A DNA stretch of 64,000 bases from Krasilnikovozyma curviuscula (Eukaryota; Basidiomycota; Tremellomycetes; Cystofilobasidiales; Mrakiaceae): assembly GCA_014825775.1 (NCBI GenBank), contig MVAQ01000038.1:1-64000 (forward strand), written 5' to 3'. Positions 48,215-59,254 of this stretch are shown in pieces. The position numbers and the translations under genes were made by a program. Below the pieces are notes generated by a model. It was not told the DNA's origin, did no database searches, and worked only from the letters and a program-made list of their open reading frames with translations. Position 1 is the first letter of the stretch, and every line of letters starts with the position of its first letter.

Positions 48215-49691
48215 GTAAATATCAATGGATCGTTAGATATCTGTCTTGATGGGAAAATGAGACTGGGCGTTCGTTCAGACGTGTAGTTTCTATGCCACCA
48301 AACCATCTCAGTTGATTGTGACCAGATGGGACGGACGAGTACTTGGGGGGTGTCTCTTCTAAGACTGTGATACTTTCTCTCAGCTCTTCTCCTTTAAAAA
48401 CTTAAAAATTAGTTCATTGCTGTCAGATTATCTACCACTCTACCACTGTATTTGGGCTAGGCCGTCGCTCCACTCCAGTGAAGCAGTAATCTCTCCGCGC
48501 AATAAATACACCCAAGGGACAGGGACGTGACGCTGTTCGCGAAAGACGGCTTCACCGACCCCAGTTTCGTCAGCTAAGCAGCATGACTCGATGCTCCTTG
48601 CATGCGCGGAGCCATGAGCAGGTAATGAACACGTAAAATGGGTGGTGTCGTTGTCGTCGGCGGCCAGCCCTGGGTCTCGTCTGTAATTACCTGTCTGGCT
48701 TCCCCAAAAGAACAAAAGAAGACCCTATATCGTTGGCTGGTTGGTTGGTTGGTCCCTCGCGGCGGTACCAGTTTTCCAAAAACAGAACAAGCTTGCAAGG
48801 GGAAGACTTGTGTCTTTTCATGAACGAAAGGAACTCTTTGATTAATGGCGCGGCGGCAGGGCGGGTTTGACGGACTTTTATTTTATCTGGAAGGAAGGCC
48901 CCCTGTCTCACAGCATGACTCTGCTCTCGTTGCTTCCATCCTACAGGCGTGCCTGTCTGCGCTGTCCCTTGCCCTGGTTCCATCCAGCACGCAGTGCGTG
49001 TGCCCTCCCCCCCTTTGACGTGTGACGTGTGGGTGACGGGGAAGACGCAGCCCCCGGCAAGGCTCTCGGAAGACCCTCGACGTGTCTCGGTAACACACGC
49101 GTGGGTGGAGAGCCAAAAAAACACACAAAAACCTGGGGGGGCGAGCTGTCGCCAGGCGTTTGGCGAGCGACCCACACGTGTGGGTCGGGTTTTTTTGTGG
49201 GGTTCGACGGACGTGCGATCGGTGTCAAGTCCCCCGTCCGTTTTCCACGCAAAAAAGTCTAATTTTTCAAGCTTCTTCTGTCGCATCAGACACTGTCTTC
49301 TTCCGACCTGCACGTCGTCCACCATCGAGGCCCGTCACCGAGCGACCTCCACACACCCGACAGGAGACTCTCTCACGCTGCTCGCTGTCTTCCCACCGAG
49401 CACCACCAACGAGAGCAAAAAAAAAAAGGCTGTTTGTTGCCAGCTGAAACAGCGTGCCTGCCTCAAAAACTCAACCGGGCTCCAGCTTGCAGCTCCGGAA
49501 GGCGACATCATCGAAAAGTCTGAACCCTAACTCACACGTTCAGGCTCAATCCCAACCTTCACAGAGGGACACACCCTCTGCCCTGCTCGAGTGTCTGCTG
49601 TCGTGAGGAGACCGCCCACGAGCCTCGAAAGATCTTCAGCTGCGTCCGGCGCCTTTCCACCCCTTCTTCCCTTTTTTTTTTCTCCCACCTG
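48215..49691. promoter_or_regulatory. Divergent 1.5-kb control region, aldolase / WOPR regulator
   Basis: The stretch between the opposite start codons is unusually long and GC-rich. It contains repeated GACGTGTG elements (49017-49035), CACGCGTG (about 49096-49103), a perfect 20-bp palindrome with a central CACGTG (49168-49187) and several homopolymer tracts. Open frames on both strands here have Arg/Pro/Ser-rich random translations and no splice support. Genes of WOPR regulators commonly have long upstream regions, which fits. Confidence 0.55.
49168..49187. repeat. Perfect 20-bp palindrome with central E-box
   Basis: The sequence CGACCCACACGTGTGGGTCG reads identically on both strands. Its centre CACGTG is the classic E-box bound by bHLH factors. 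It lies 505 nt before the WOPR start codon. Whether it works as an operator is inference. Confidence 0.7.
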
Positions 49692-51248
49692 ATGACGGTG
49701 CAGATGGACCAGCAAATCGCTGCCTCGAACACGTTCATCAAGAACGTTGCTGATGCGTGAGTGCCGGGCTTCTTCCCCCCGGAGTGGGGTCTGCCGTCCA
49801 CCTCTGTTGTCGCTGAAACTTTCTCTCATGCGTCGCCTCGCAGCATCTTGGTCCTCGAAGGCGCCCGTCTGAGGCTGCTGCCCTCCGTCACCAGACGGCT
49901 GGTGGACGCTGAGCGGGCCCAGATCGTGTCTGGCACCTGTTTTGTCTGGGAGGAGACCGAGTCCCAGATACGAAGATGTAAGCTTCTTTTTCGCAGGCGC
50001 CTTCCTCCAAGCGCCCCCCCTGCCCTCTGCGCGGCTGTGGACACCCTGATCTGACGGGACGCTTCGCTTTCGCAGGGACCGATGGCAGGCGATGGTCTGC
50101 CTCGAGGGTCAGCGGGTCCTTTCTGCTGTACAAGGAGCTCGAGTCCAGTGGGACACACTCGGTAAACAGATCCGACGACACTCTGTGAGTGCAGCGCCCC
50201 TACGTCCAATCGCTGGCCGTCGACGCTTGCGTTCTGACACCAAAGGACCGTCTATTTCATCTCTTTGTTTATTTCTCTTAAAAAAAAACCACCTCCAGGG
50301 ACTCGTACCATCCCAACTCGCCAGGCTCGTCGTCCGTGGCCTCGTCCTCCAAATCGCGACAAGGAAAATCCACACCATACAGCAACCTCGTCAAGAGCAC
50401 CTATTCGACGACTCTCAAGCGGCCCAATGGAGAACTCCAAAAATTTCGTTCGTGTCTTTCCTCCATCGAGACGTCACAGCAGGGGGCCCTTGGAGCTTAG
50501 GCTGATTTTTTTATTTTGTTCGCGCTTTTGTTTCAATTCCCCGTGTCGGCGAAATACAACGACGACCGTTGCAGACGTCGTTAGCTACTACACACGGGAA
50601 GATTCCAAATCAGGGAAACTCCACCGTCCACAAGCCATCCCCGCGCTTCGAGATGTGGTCCCACTGTATGGGATCTGGGCCGATTGGGATCAAGAGACAG
50701 CGTTCCCAGCGACAGGCGCTGCACCTAAGCTCGAACCGTCACTCCCACCATCTCGTGCTCCTACACCCCCAACTGCAGGCTCCCCAGCACGAACAGACTC
50801 ATCATACACCTCATCCTCAGCCAGTGCTCCAAGCGAGCGACGGCAGGCGAACCCATACATGCCCAACGCCCCGCCGACAATCGGTCGCAGCTTATCGGCG
50901 GCCCCTCCTCCGACGACAACATGGTACGAAGATCGACCCCTTTTGCCGCCTCTGCACCCCATCTCCTCTTCTGCAGGAGAGTCAAGATCATCAAAAGATG
51001 CCTTCCCACCTGTAGCGTCGTCATCATCCCTTCCCACCGGCTCCCACCGCCACGCCTTCCACCCTTACAGCGTCCCATACAGCCATTCCCTCCCGTCGCT
51101 CTCTCCACCCTCCGAATCCATGCCATCTTGGAGAAATGCAAAGGCTTTACCAAGCCTGTCAATTGGTCCACCCATCAAAGTAGCAGAATCAAATGAGAGG
51201 GGCAAACCCGGTCCTAAAGGTCCGGGCGGGGTCGACCTGATGAATTGA
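49692..51248 (+). CDS. WOPR-domain transcription factor (Gti1/Pac2/Wor1 family)
   Basis: Five exons (49692-49756, 49844-49977, 50076-50184, 50299-50447, 50575-51248) join in phase to 376 residues. The first WOPR half is ILVLEGARLRLLPSVTRRLV, DAERAQIVSGTCFVWEE, RRWTDGRRWSASRVSGSFLL and YKELES. A Ser-rich linker follows, then TLKRPNGELQKF and the second half KFHVVSYYTREDSKSGKLHR with ALRDVVPLYGIWADW. These are the signature elements of fungal WOPR regulators, which bind DNA and control morphological switching, sporulation or virulence programmes. The C-terminal half is Pro/Ser-rich and disordered, typical of an activation region. Every intron sits within the DNA-binding domain. It diverges from the aldolase gene over a long control region. 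Confidence 0.92.
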
Positions 51249-51702
51249 ACTCTCAATGAACCCACATCTCCTACCGAGTTTCTTCCTTTTCTTTTTTTAG
51301 AAATTTCCACTAGATTTTTCGCTTAATCTTCGACAAACCGTCGTCTAGTCTTCCTCCCTTCGTGGAATATTATATCTGGCATCACATAAGGATCCGTATA
51401 CCCATCCTGTTTATAATACTTCACTCATCCTTTCGCTGTTTCTGCCTTTGTTGTTCATCAGGCTTTTTTTTTAAAAACCTTTTTTCTTTGTTTGAACCAC
51501 ACCGCATCCGTCACTGCATCCGTACGTACGAATTTTTTCAGTAACTCTGTATCGCTTCAGATCGTTTCTTGCCTTTCGATGACATTCCAGTGAGTCTTTG
51601 TTTTCAAGCTACAAGGAAAGAAAGCAATTCTTTTGAAACATATTAATAACATATGATAGAAGTACAACGACGACTACCACTCTCTAACTTCTAAAGTATT
51701 GC
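51249..51702. other. Convergent 3' region, WOPR gene / PRP46
   Basis: 454 nt of T-rich sequence between convergent stops, consistent with 3' untranslated regions. No gene is recognised. Confidence 0.5.
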
Positions 51703-53892
51703 TCAAGATTGCTCCGAGTAAATCTGGGAGGTTACGAGCAGCGATCAGCTACTCTTGTGACTAAAGAACAATGACGAGAATAAAAAAAAAACTCACTTTG
51801 ATAGTCTTGTCAGCTCCGCCGGTGATCAATCTCGTGCCCGTCTTGTCGAACGTGCTCGTAAAGATACCCGCCTCCGCATCGAGCGAACCAGGCGCTGGAA
51901 TATCGGACAGATGTTGAAACGGCTTGCCCGTCGCGTAGTCCCACATGGTGATTGTGCCGTTGTCAGCTCCAGAAAACATGACACCTTCTTCGTTGACAGA
52001 CATCGTGTCTAGAAAGAAAAAGAGAAGGGAGTGGTTAGCTTCTGGGTCGTCATGCAATAAAGTGAATTGACTCCTTACTGATAATAGAATCATGTCCACT
52101 GAAGTTGTGTACGAAAGTTCCTTCGGGACACTTCCATTTTTTGATGCTGAAAGCAAGAAAGGATTCAGAATGGAAGGTCAGATTGACTGCTCCTAATTTG
52201 GAAACAAGAAGAGGAGCATGACTCACTTGTTTCCACCAGCACTACCAGAAGCAAAACTATACTCGACGGGGTGAATAGTCAAAGCCCTGACAGATTTTTT
52301 GTGATGTGTTAATGTCGTCATTGTTTTTCCAGCTGCCAGATCCCATAACCTAAGAATCACAATCGAATTGCGTGAGGATTAATGTATTGAACGGCAGTTC
52401 ACATGAACTGGCAGAGGACACTCACCTGATGGTGGAATCCATTGAGCCGGTGATGATTTGAGGATCCGAAGCTTGACATTTCACGTCGGCGATGGTTCCC
52501 TGATGACCAGTCAAAGCGTGAACCTGAGCTTTGGTACGCATATCCCAAACTTTTTTTTAACACAAGGGGGTTCGAGTCAGATAGAGCATAGATCAGAATG
52601 TCATCCTAACGAAGAGAGCTCACCTCTTGCGGTAGCGTCTCGTCCTGCTGTCACCAAAACGTCAAGTGTTGGATGCAGGCTGAGACGAAGAAGGATTAGG
52701 GTAGAGGTCAGCTTCTACACAAACAGAAGAACGCAAGAAAGAGCGATAATAATGCTTACTCAAGAGTGTAGACACCAGAAAGGTGTCCGTGGTAGTGTCG
52801 AATAACTTTGTTAGTTTCCAGGTCCCAACATTTAACCATCTGGAAATGAGAACAAGATAGGTCCATTAGCTGAAAAGACCTCAGAGGCACAGACGTCAAT
52901 CTGTGAAACACTGACCTTGTCTTCTCCTGCTGAGAATAGGTATGGGTGTCTGGGGGAAACAGCCAGACCTCTGACCGTTGAAATATGTCCCGTCAGCGAA
53001 AGCTTTAGCTCACCGCTGGCCAGGTCCCAGATCTAGCCAAAACGATAAGGTGATACGGCATCAGAAGCTAGAACTTTCGTTTTAGGCCATAACGTAATTA
53101 TTACCTTGATAACACGGTCACCAGCACCAGTTGCGAACCACTGGTTTCCAGGCTCGACAGCGACCGACCTTACCCAACCTAAGTGTCCCGAGATGACCCG
53201 AGACAGTTTCCCTACAAGGATGAAAACAGAACAATATCATCAGCAACTAGTTCTCGAATATACGGGGGTCTATTTGTGACTTACATGGAGCATGGTACTC
53301 AGGCTTGACATCCCTAGCTTCCTTCTTCTTCATCAAAGCTTGACTTAACTTTGATCCATGTTGACCACCATTAGCAGCATATCCCACCGAGTGTCTATAA
53401 CTGACCAGCGCCTGATTCTCACTGCCAGCAGCAGGGGCGTCGCTCTTGCTTCTTTGAACGTCTTCAATCATCAGAGAGGTCGGCGTCGAGTCTGCTACGG
53501 CGGCCACTTTGGGTCGTTTAGGACCCGCTCCTGTGCCTCGAGATTGGAGAGATGGTGGAAGCGTTTGGGATTCAGTGTATTCTGAAGAGAGTTTGGAAAG
53601 GAGAGCGGATTTGGACCTGGAAGAAAAATAACAGGGCAGAAGGAAATCAGAAATGGATCAGAAAGAGGAAAGAAAAAAAGACAGCACAGAGTGGGACTTA
53701 CGATGATTCATCCACTGGAGTATGAAGGGATACTTCTGGCAAATAGACGGATCGGGTTCGTTTGGCTGATTTCCTCAACAGGTCAGCCAGGGGAGGAAGG
53801 CTCGAACCAAGGGAGGATTCTTCAAGCACTTCTTCCTCAATCTGCTGACCTGGAGCAGTTGGTTCTACTGGAGCTACCTGTACTTCAGCCAT
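51703..53892 (-). CDS. PRP46: Pre-mRNA-splicing factor PRP46 (PLRG1), WD40 repeats
   Basis: The start [17 protein letters not shown] at 53892 precedes an N-terminal region containing LKLSSEY-like and [20 protein letters not shown] segments typical of PLRG1/Prp46. Seven WD repeats follow: [111 protein letters not shown] and [11 protein letters not shown]. The protein belongs to the Prp19-associated (NineTeen) complex of the spliceosome in the nucleus. The last intron is longer than the first AG would suggest: using the CTCCCAG acceptor the protein ends IKIYSEQS at 51703, which matches the family's IKVYAEQ-type end. The earlier acceptor would give SQE and a stop. About nine introns are present. 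Confidence 0.95.
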
Positions 53893-54200
53893 GCTTTCTA
53901 CTCGTACACTGAAGCTGAGAAACTGATGAGGTGTTCAAAATTGGGTGGATGGCTGTCGAAGTAGAGGTCTGCTCTCTGCCTGGGGCAGTTGCTGAAGTCG
54001 AAGTGGCGAACATGCTAATCTGACCTTGCAATATAACCAGATTTCCTGGAATTTGATATGATATATGAAATTGAGTCAATAGTACTAGTTCGTCACTGGT
54101 GCAACCTCTGTATTCTTTCAGCACAACTTCTTCACCAAGTCATCAATCAACCTAAACCCACCGCCCTTTGCTCTTCCTCTTTTCACGTGATAGCCTTACA
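53893..54200. other. Intergenic, PRP46 upstream / exonuclease 3' end
   Basis: 308 nt between tandem minus-strand genes. It holds the PRP46 promoter. Nothing else is recognised. Confidence 0.45.
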
Positions 54201-55521
54201 TTACACATCCTTCCCACCTGAGTTAGGTTTTTGACTGATAGCTATTGTCGGGGGGAGAGTGAACGTTGCCGACGTGCGTAGTTTTGGAGTCTCAATCGGG
54301 AGGCCTAACTCGAGCCTCCTCTTCTTCCAATTTTCCGCAACATCAATACCTCTCAACAGTAAAGGGGCGCTCTTCGAGTCAGCACCATTAGGGATCCACT
54401 CGTCGGACATGGCTTCTTCAACCCTCCTCATGGATTCCCTCCGCACGAGAGGAATCGAAAATTCATAGAGCGCCTCGTCGGTCTTCTTCGATATCGACTT
54501 GAGCTCTTTTTTCAGTAACGACAGTATCTTCACGTCTTGAGATGCGTAAACTAGAAGCAAGTCGTTCAGTGGCCGTTGGTCAAACGCATCGACGCTGCCG
54601 CCTTTCGTCGGGTCGAAGATGGTGTCGCTCGAGTTCTTGATCAGCATGAACAGATCGTGGTCTCGCTTGTAGGTTGTTTGGAGGTAGCGGAAAACACTGG
54701 CGAACAGGGAGTGCATCCACTGGTGTGACAGTTGTGGGAGGATGATTTGGCGCGTTGCAACTTCGAGGACTTGGAGGTCCAGGACGTTTTGGGGTGAGAT
54801 AGAGTAGAGGTGATAGAGTGCGTTGACGTCGTTTCTGCATGCGTATATGTTCTGAGGGAATTTTCAATCCGCAAAGTTCTCAGAAGAGTAGACAATAAGG
54901 CTAGGAATATATGAAGCTCACCTTCTCAATAGTGTTATCTTCAAACAGTTTCCCTAACGATTTCATCTCTTCACTATTTGTCGGTGAGTACAGATTTCCC
55001 GTCGGGTTTTCGAAAGCTGCCTTTCCCAGCATCTTCACGTCGATGACCCAAATCGTGTCGCTGCCCTCCCCTGAAATCTGTAGCAGGCTGAGCGTCCCGT
55101 TTTTGGACAGATTAACGCCTTCCATATCAATCATCAAGTTGGTGTACTGGTTGAGGTCTCGTAAGCATCGCACGAGGTGGTGTGGTTTGTCGACGAAATG
55201 GACGCCTCGAGATGCAAGCTGGATGATTTCGATAGGAAGCTCGGCTGGTGGACCTGCATTCCCTTCTGTTTGTTGCCCCTGGGGCTTTTGCCTCCCGTTC
55301 TGCCACTTCTGGTGGTGAGTGAAGGTGCTTTTACGTTTCGATTTGATTTCTGGTGCGACGAGCGAGAAAGTTGCCTTTGGAGGCTGAGCAGCTGAAGATG
55401 TTGTTGAAAGGTGATTGGATGGGCTGGATATTGTTGAGGTAACACTGACATGGGTTAGAGGGCGCTGACAGGAGTAGAGGAGCCTACTCGACTTCTGTAA
55501 TAGGGCAACATGACCTCTCAT
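54201..55521 (-). CDS. DEDDy 3'-5' exonuclease domain protein
   Basis: Two exons (55521-54922 and 54851-54201) join in phase to 416 residues. The core is a DnaQ-like/RNase D-type exonuclease: motif I NLMIDMEGVNLSKNG with Asp132 and Glu134, motif II KNIYACRNDVNALYHLYSIS with its Asp, and motif III NDLLLVYASQDVKILSLL with the Tyr-x3-Asp of the DEDDy class. The same arrangement is found in EXD1/Egalitarian-type proteins, which can bind RNA even when inactive; here all four acidic residues seem present. The N-terminus is basic and Ser-rich (MRGHVALLQKSSRLLYSCQR), compatible with mitochondrial import. The intron falls right before motif II. Substrate (RNA or DNA) cannot be told from sequence. Confidence 0.86.
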
Positions 55522-55549
55522 CGTTCTCCGGAGAATTGATGCAGCTGCT

Positions 55550-55917
55550 CACTATGAAGAGATCGTTCTGGTGACCGACCAAAATAATGGATCGTGAGAT
55601 GGAACTGCATTCTCTTCCTTATCCATGAAGCTAACGCTCACCGTGGACAACTGCAGCTCCTGAACCTTTCCTTTTCTTGTGGAGAAGCACGCTTGCCCAA
55701 GCTGGATTGCACTTCTGCTGGCAAGCCACTCACAACTAACAAAGCACCAGAGCTCAATACCAAATAGATAGTGAAAGTCTGATGTTGAGAATTTGTCACT
55801 CACCTTGAAATAAATCGTTGGCTGTCGAATAGTAACGTCCGACAAGCAGTTCGCCTCTCGTTGGGTTGCCTTGGCCGAACGGAGATTCAATTCATACTTC
55901 TGACCACTATCTTCCAT
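55550..55917 (-). CDS. Possible small spliced gene, C-terminus unresolved
   Basis: ATG 55917 opens 38 codons, MEDSGQKYELNLRSAKATQR and on to QPTIYFK, followed directly by a good GTGAGT donor at about 55803. Several AG acceptors between 55745 and 55719 give different downstream frames, one reading ending VQELQLST and another SCSCPREQLHQFSGER, so I cannot fix the protein. It lies between the exonuclease start and the promoter of AA14-like gene B. It could instead be a 5' leader or noncoding transcript of the exonuclease gene. Confidence 0.3.
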
Positions 55918-56070
55918 CTCTCACGCTCCCATAAGCACTCAGTCCACAGTAGTGAATGGTGCGTTTCTATCAGATTGAGCTGTTCAGAGTTGCGCGAAGC
56001 TTGCTTCTGGCTGTGATCCCCCTATTCATCCTGATACGCAGCTAGGAACAGACAGGAATCTCATATCAAG

Positions 56071-57604
56071 ATGGTTTCCAGCTTCACCTCATTCTTGATG
56101 GCACTCCTCCTCCTTCAGTCTGTTTCAGCCCAGTAAGTCCTGCCTTAATCTGTACTACTTCCAATACTTCCTTGCTGCTGCCCTCGCCTACCATTGGCTT
56201 CAACTTCAGTCTCGCCCTCTGGCACCCCTCAATGTTCGGCTTTAACGGCACTGTAAATAGCAGAGCGAACTACGCACACAACATCCCCGTCGTACCATTA
56301 CGCCAGAACGATCATCTCATGATCAAAGACTGGTGGGGTCGCAACTTCTGGCATCTGGAACCCAAGCCGGAAGATCTCATGGTTCTCGAATCAAATGGTG
56401 TATTTCATGAAGGAGAGGTTGCTTGTTCTAGAGGGTTTACGAAATGGCAGCCTTGGGTTCCGGATAGTAATCTGTCCAGGAGGCCTTGTGGGGACAATAT
56501 TGGACCTGTGAGTGCTGTCCATAATTAAACCCCCCCCTTTTTTTTTTTTTTTTGGGTATTTAGAGAACTGACTTGATGGTATCTATTGCTGGTTTTAGGT
56601 TCATACCATCAATGAGTACGATAAACCCGTCAACCTCTCTCTTCTGGGCGGTTGCTCCATGGCGATTGTTTATGAAAACGATATAACAAAGATCAGACCG
56701 GAGCACATGGTCATCTTTTCTGTCAATCACAGTGAGTTTAAATGGCTGAGAGAAGCGGAAAAACGGTTATCTCTGACTTCCACTCTCCGTTTGGTGCATG
56801 CAATTCCAGCTTGTGCTTGGTGGAGAAAGACTTCTTTCGAAATTCCGAATCTACCTCCTTGGTGAGAACTACTTTCTCAAAAGATCAAAAGGAAGCAGTT
56901 TATACTTACCCCCTAACAATTCATCTATTTGAACAGTCCTCCCGGCGGTTGTCTGTGCTCATGGCAGGTAAGCTGCTACTCCTTCTCTGATTGTCATATC
57001 TGATGGCCCTGGACTTGCGCCTCTTTGTCCTTATTTAAAGTGGATCCATACAGCAGGAAACCGCCGTGCTTCAGACGGAGTCACTGAAGGCTACCGTGTG
57101 TCCCCTATTTCTCCTGAACCCTAATTACCCTTCTATCTCACCTCCATCTTCTGTGCTGTCCAGCTTACGAGATATACCAAAACCACTACCGCTGTACTGT
57201 TACTGGAGCCAACCCTTCAGCAAAACAACTACAGGTGCCAAGAGTCGCAAAGTACTGCGGTGAAGAGAAGACTGCTGACGGATGCGTTGAAGGGGCTAAA
57301 CAGCCGCTATACTGGATGATGGAAGAGGGAAGTAACATTTTCGGGTTGGATGCCCCTACGGTGAGTTCAACCCCTCTTTTTAGATGACGGAAGGCTGATT
57401 TGTGGGTGTGGATAGTATAACTGGAGATATGGGTTCTTAGACGGGAAGCAAGACAATATCTTCGTTCAAGAAGATAATCTTGCTTCGAAGCATCAGCACC
57501 TTTTCGATGCATCAGAACAGGAAATACCGGAAATGAATCATGAGTATAATGCGTTTGAAGAGGAACCAGCTCAGGTGAAAGTCGAAGCACCATTCCTATG
57601 GTAG
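56071..57604 (+). CDS. AA14-like lytic polysaccharide monooxygenase, copy B
   Basis: Eight exons (56071-56132, 56210-56507, 56599-56731, 56810-56861, 56937-56967, 57041-57095, 57164-57360, 57416-57604) join in phase to 338 residues. The signal peptide MVSSFTSFLMALLLLQSVSA is followed by the mature His of HLALWHPSMFGFNGTV. Motifs parallel copy A: VHTINEYDKPVNLSLLGGC, IFSVNHTCAWWRKTSFEIP, CPPGGCLCSWQW, YEIYQNHYRCTVTG and YNWRYGFLDGKQDNIFV. The His-brace residues (His1 and mature His102) are kept. Unlike copy A it has no C-terminal hydrophobic stretch but a charged acidic tail (EIPEMNHEYNAFEEEPAQVK), so it is probably freely secreted. The first five exons have exactly the lengths found in copy A, showing an old gene duplication. 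Intron 2 contains a long C/T run at about 56530-56555. Confidence 0.85.
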
Positions 57605-57711
57605 TTTTAAGATGACTTATGGGGCCAACCATCTGCAGGACTATTAGCCAGGATATTTCACAACAATTTCGAATAGCTCGAAGTTAGTTTCATAAGAAAA
57701 AGAAACTAAAA
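57605..57711. terminator. 3' flank of AA14-like B; Pol III terminator of tRNA gene
   Basis: Directly downstream of the minus-strand tRNA (plus 57708-57711) lies AAAA, i.e. TTTT on the tRNA strand, and a second T5 run follows at 57697-57701. These are standard RNA polymerase III stop signals. Confidence 0.6.
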
Positions 57712-57799
57712 TGCGACGTCTGGAATTCGAATCCAGGTGTCCTGCAACCGCTAGAGTGAGATTGGGAAGCAGAGAGATTAACCACTATCTTAACGCCGC
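57712..57799 (-). tRNA. tRNA-Gly (anticodon CCC) with 16-nt intron
   Basis: On the minus strand a full cloverleaf folds. The acceptor stem is GCGGCGT/ACGTCGC (one G-U), the D stem AGAT/ATCT with loop AGTGGTTA, the anticodon stem TCTGC/GCAGG and the anticodon loop TTCCCAA. The T arm is CTGGA/TCCAG with loop TTCGAAT, and the discriminator is A. The extra 16 nt between the anticodon loop and the 3' anticodon stem fit a canonical intron one base after the anticodon. Total is 88 nt, 72 when mature. The B box GGATTCGAATTCC is good. Confidence 0.86.
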
Positions 57800-58210
57800 G
57801 TTGAGATGCTTAAACAGAAGAAGGAAGCAGAGTAATAGACCCTGACAGCCACAACCACTTTGGCACTCTAACCGTTGTTCCATTTGTGCTGAAGGAAGAC
57901 TAAGTTTTGAATGGTGCTCGCGTCACAATGCGACCGAACGCGGTCGTTTTCGCGATTGGATTGGTATTGAGAGTACCCGACTCTGTTTTCGTAGATTAGA
58001 GAATTCCAAAACTAGAGCCAGAGCTCTTCCTTTGAAGGAAGTATAGGTGGACAAATAAAACAAATTGGCTCAAAAATTCAAGAATCGCCGTCGTCATTTG
58101 ACGCAAAGAATCCACACCGTTCAAGAGAATCTCCAACACCCTCGAGAGACTTTCCGCATCGACAGGTAATTAGAAAAGGATCCGAACAGATCCTTCTAGT
58201 CTGAATAGCT
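57800..58210. other. Intergenic after tRNA gene
   Basis: 411 nt between the tRNA 5' end and the small membrane protein gene. It should hold the promoter of that gene. No other element is recognised. Confidence 0.45.
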
Positions 58211-58919
58211 ATGGCTGATCTCCCTCGTAAGTTTCATTGCCCTTCTCGGTTCCCCAGTCTCTTTCTTCCTGGCCTGACCTCCTTTCTCTAAACTGAAGCT
58301 CCGGCACCAGGTCCACCTTCCCAAATCCCCTCACCCACGACTTATCTGATCCCCCTTCTCGTCCTCATTGTGGCTTGTGGCCTGTTCATCCTCTACCGCC
58401 GTCTAAACTCACTCCTCAAGAGAACGGCGTGGGGTAAACACCTGAGGAAAGGGAATATCGCGCTCGACGACGACTCTGACAGCGATAGCGATGGGGAAAG
58501 GAGTTTCATAAGGATAGTGAGGAATGACGTGGAGTCTTGCTCTCCTGAGGTGGAGAGGGCACCTGTAGGGCCGTCGCAGTCGTCTGGATTGCTCAATGTC
58601 CTCGGTAAAGGAGCCAGAGGAGTTCCTGGGTCTGTGAATGGAGGAGATAGTTCTACTAGTAGTTCGTTGACAGTAAGTTCTGCTGTTTGCTTCCTCTGTA
58701 ATTTTTGAAAAGCGAATCTCAAAGCGTTTCGCTGTTCTCCTCCAGGTCAAACCATCCGCATTCAATCGGCGACTCTCGAACGATCTCTCGAGTGATCATA
58801 CAACTGCAGTAAAAGTAAATGGCAGCGTCACATATACAGAAGACGATGATGTGACGCCTTTCCCGGAGGATGCCACGCAGAAGGTTGGCGAAGAGAGGAC
58901 TGCGGGCGGCGACGTGTGA
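58211..58919 (+). CDS. Small single-pass membrane protein with acidic cytosolic tail
   Basis: Three exons (58211-58226, 58299-58672, 58746-58919) join in phase to 187 residues. The first exon encodes only MADLP plus one base. A Pro-rich N-terminus (APGPPSQIPSPTT) leads into one hydrophobic segment (YLIPLLVLIVACGLFILY, about residues 20-37), then a basic stop-transfer (RRLNSLLKR) and a long tail with DDDSDSDSDGERSF, Ser runs and ending GEERTAGGDV. Topology is probably N-out with a phosphorylatable acidic tail. No family is recognised. Confidence 0.7.
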
Positions 58920-59254
58920 AGAAAGAGCCAGGGGAACTGAGCAGGAGAGGGGATGTCTACAGGTTGGGTGAAGAAGCACAGAAATGTATCAATAGGAAGC
59001 TGGACACTGGTTTGTTGTTTGTAAGACTAGGGTTGTTGCGACGCATGAGCTTTCACAGATACGAGCCTCCGAGGCCCAGCTGCGAAAATATATCATATCT
59101 CTCTCTCTCTCTAATCCAATGCTGAATTATGATCAATCCTCTCATACGTATGGTTGTTTCCCTCGTTCCTATCGTGGCGACACTGTCGCTCCCATTGGCT
59201 GCGTCCGATCGCGTGAGATGTTTCGCCAACGCCAGCAGTTGAAAACACAAAGCC
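58920..59254. promoter_or_regulatory. CHO2 upstream region
   Basis: 335 nt with a (CT)-type repeat at about 59099-59112. It presumably carries the CHO2 promoter. An inositol/choline-type element was not identified with confidence. Confidence 0.4.

Noticed and set aside
48687..49530. Overlapping open frames of about 190-210 codons on both strands in the WOPR upstream region
   Set aside because: High GC lowers stop frequency. Translations are Arg/Pro/Ser/Thr-rich without domain pattern and the two strands overlap completely.
56530..56555. C8/T18 homopolymer run as a possible mobile-element tail
   Set aside because: It sits inside intron 2 of AA14-like gene B as an extended polypyrimidine tract; no target-site duplication or element body.
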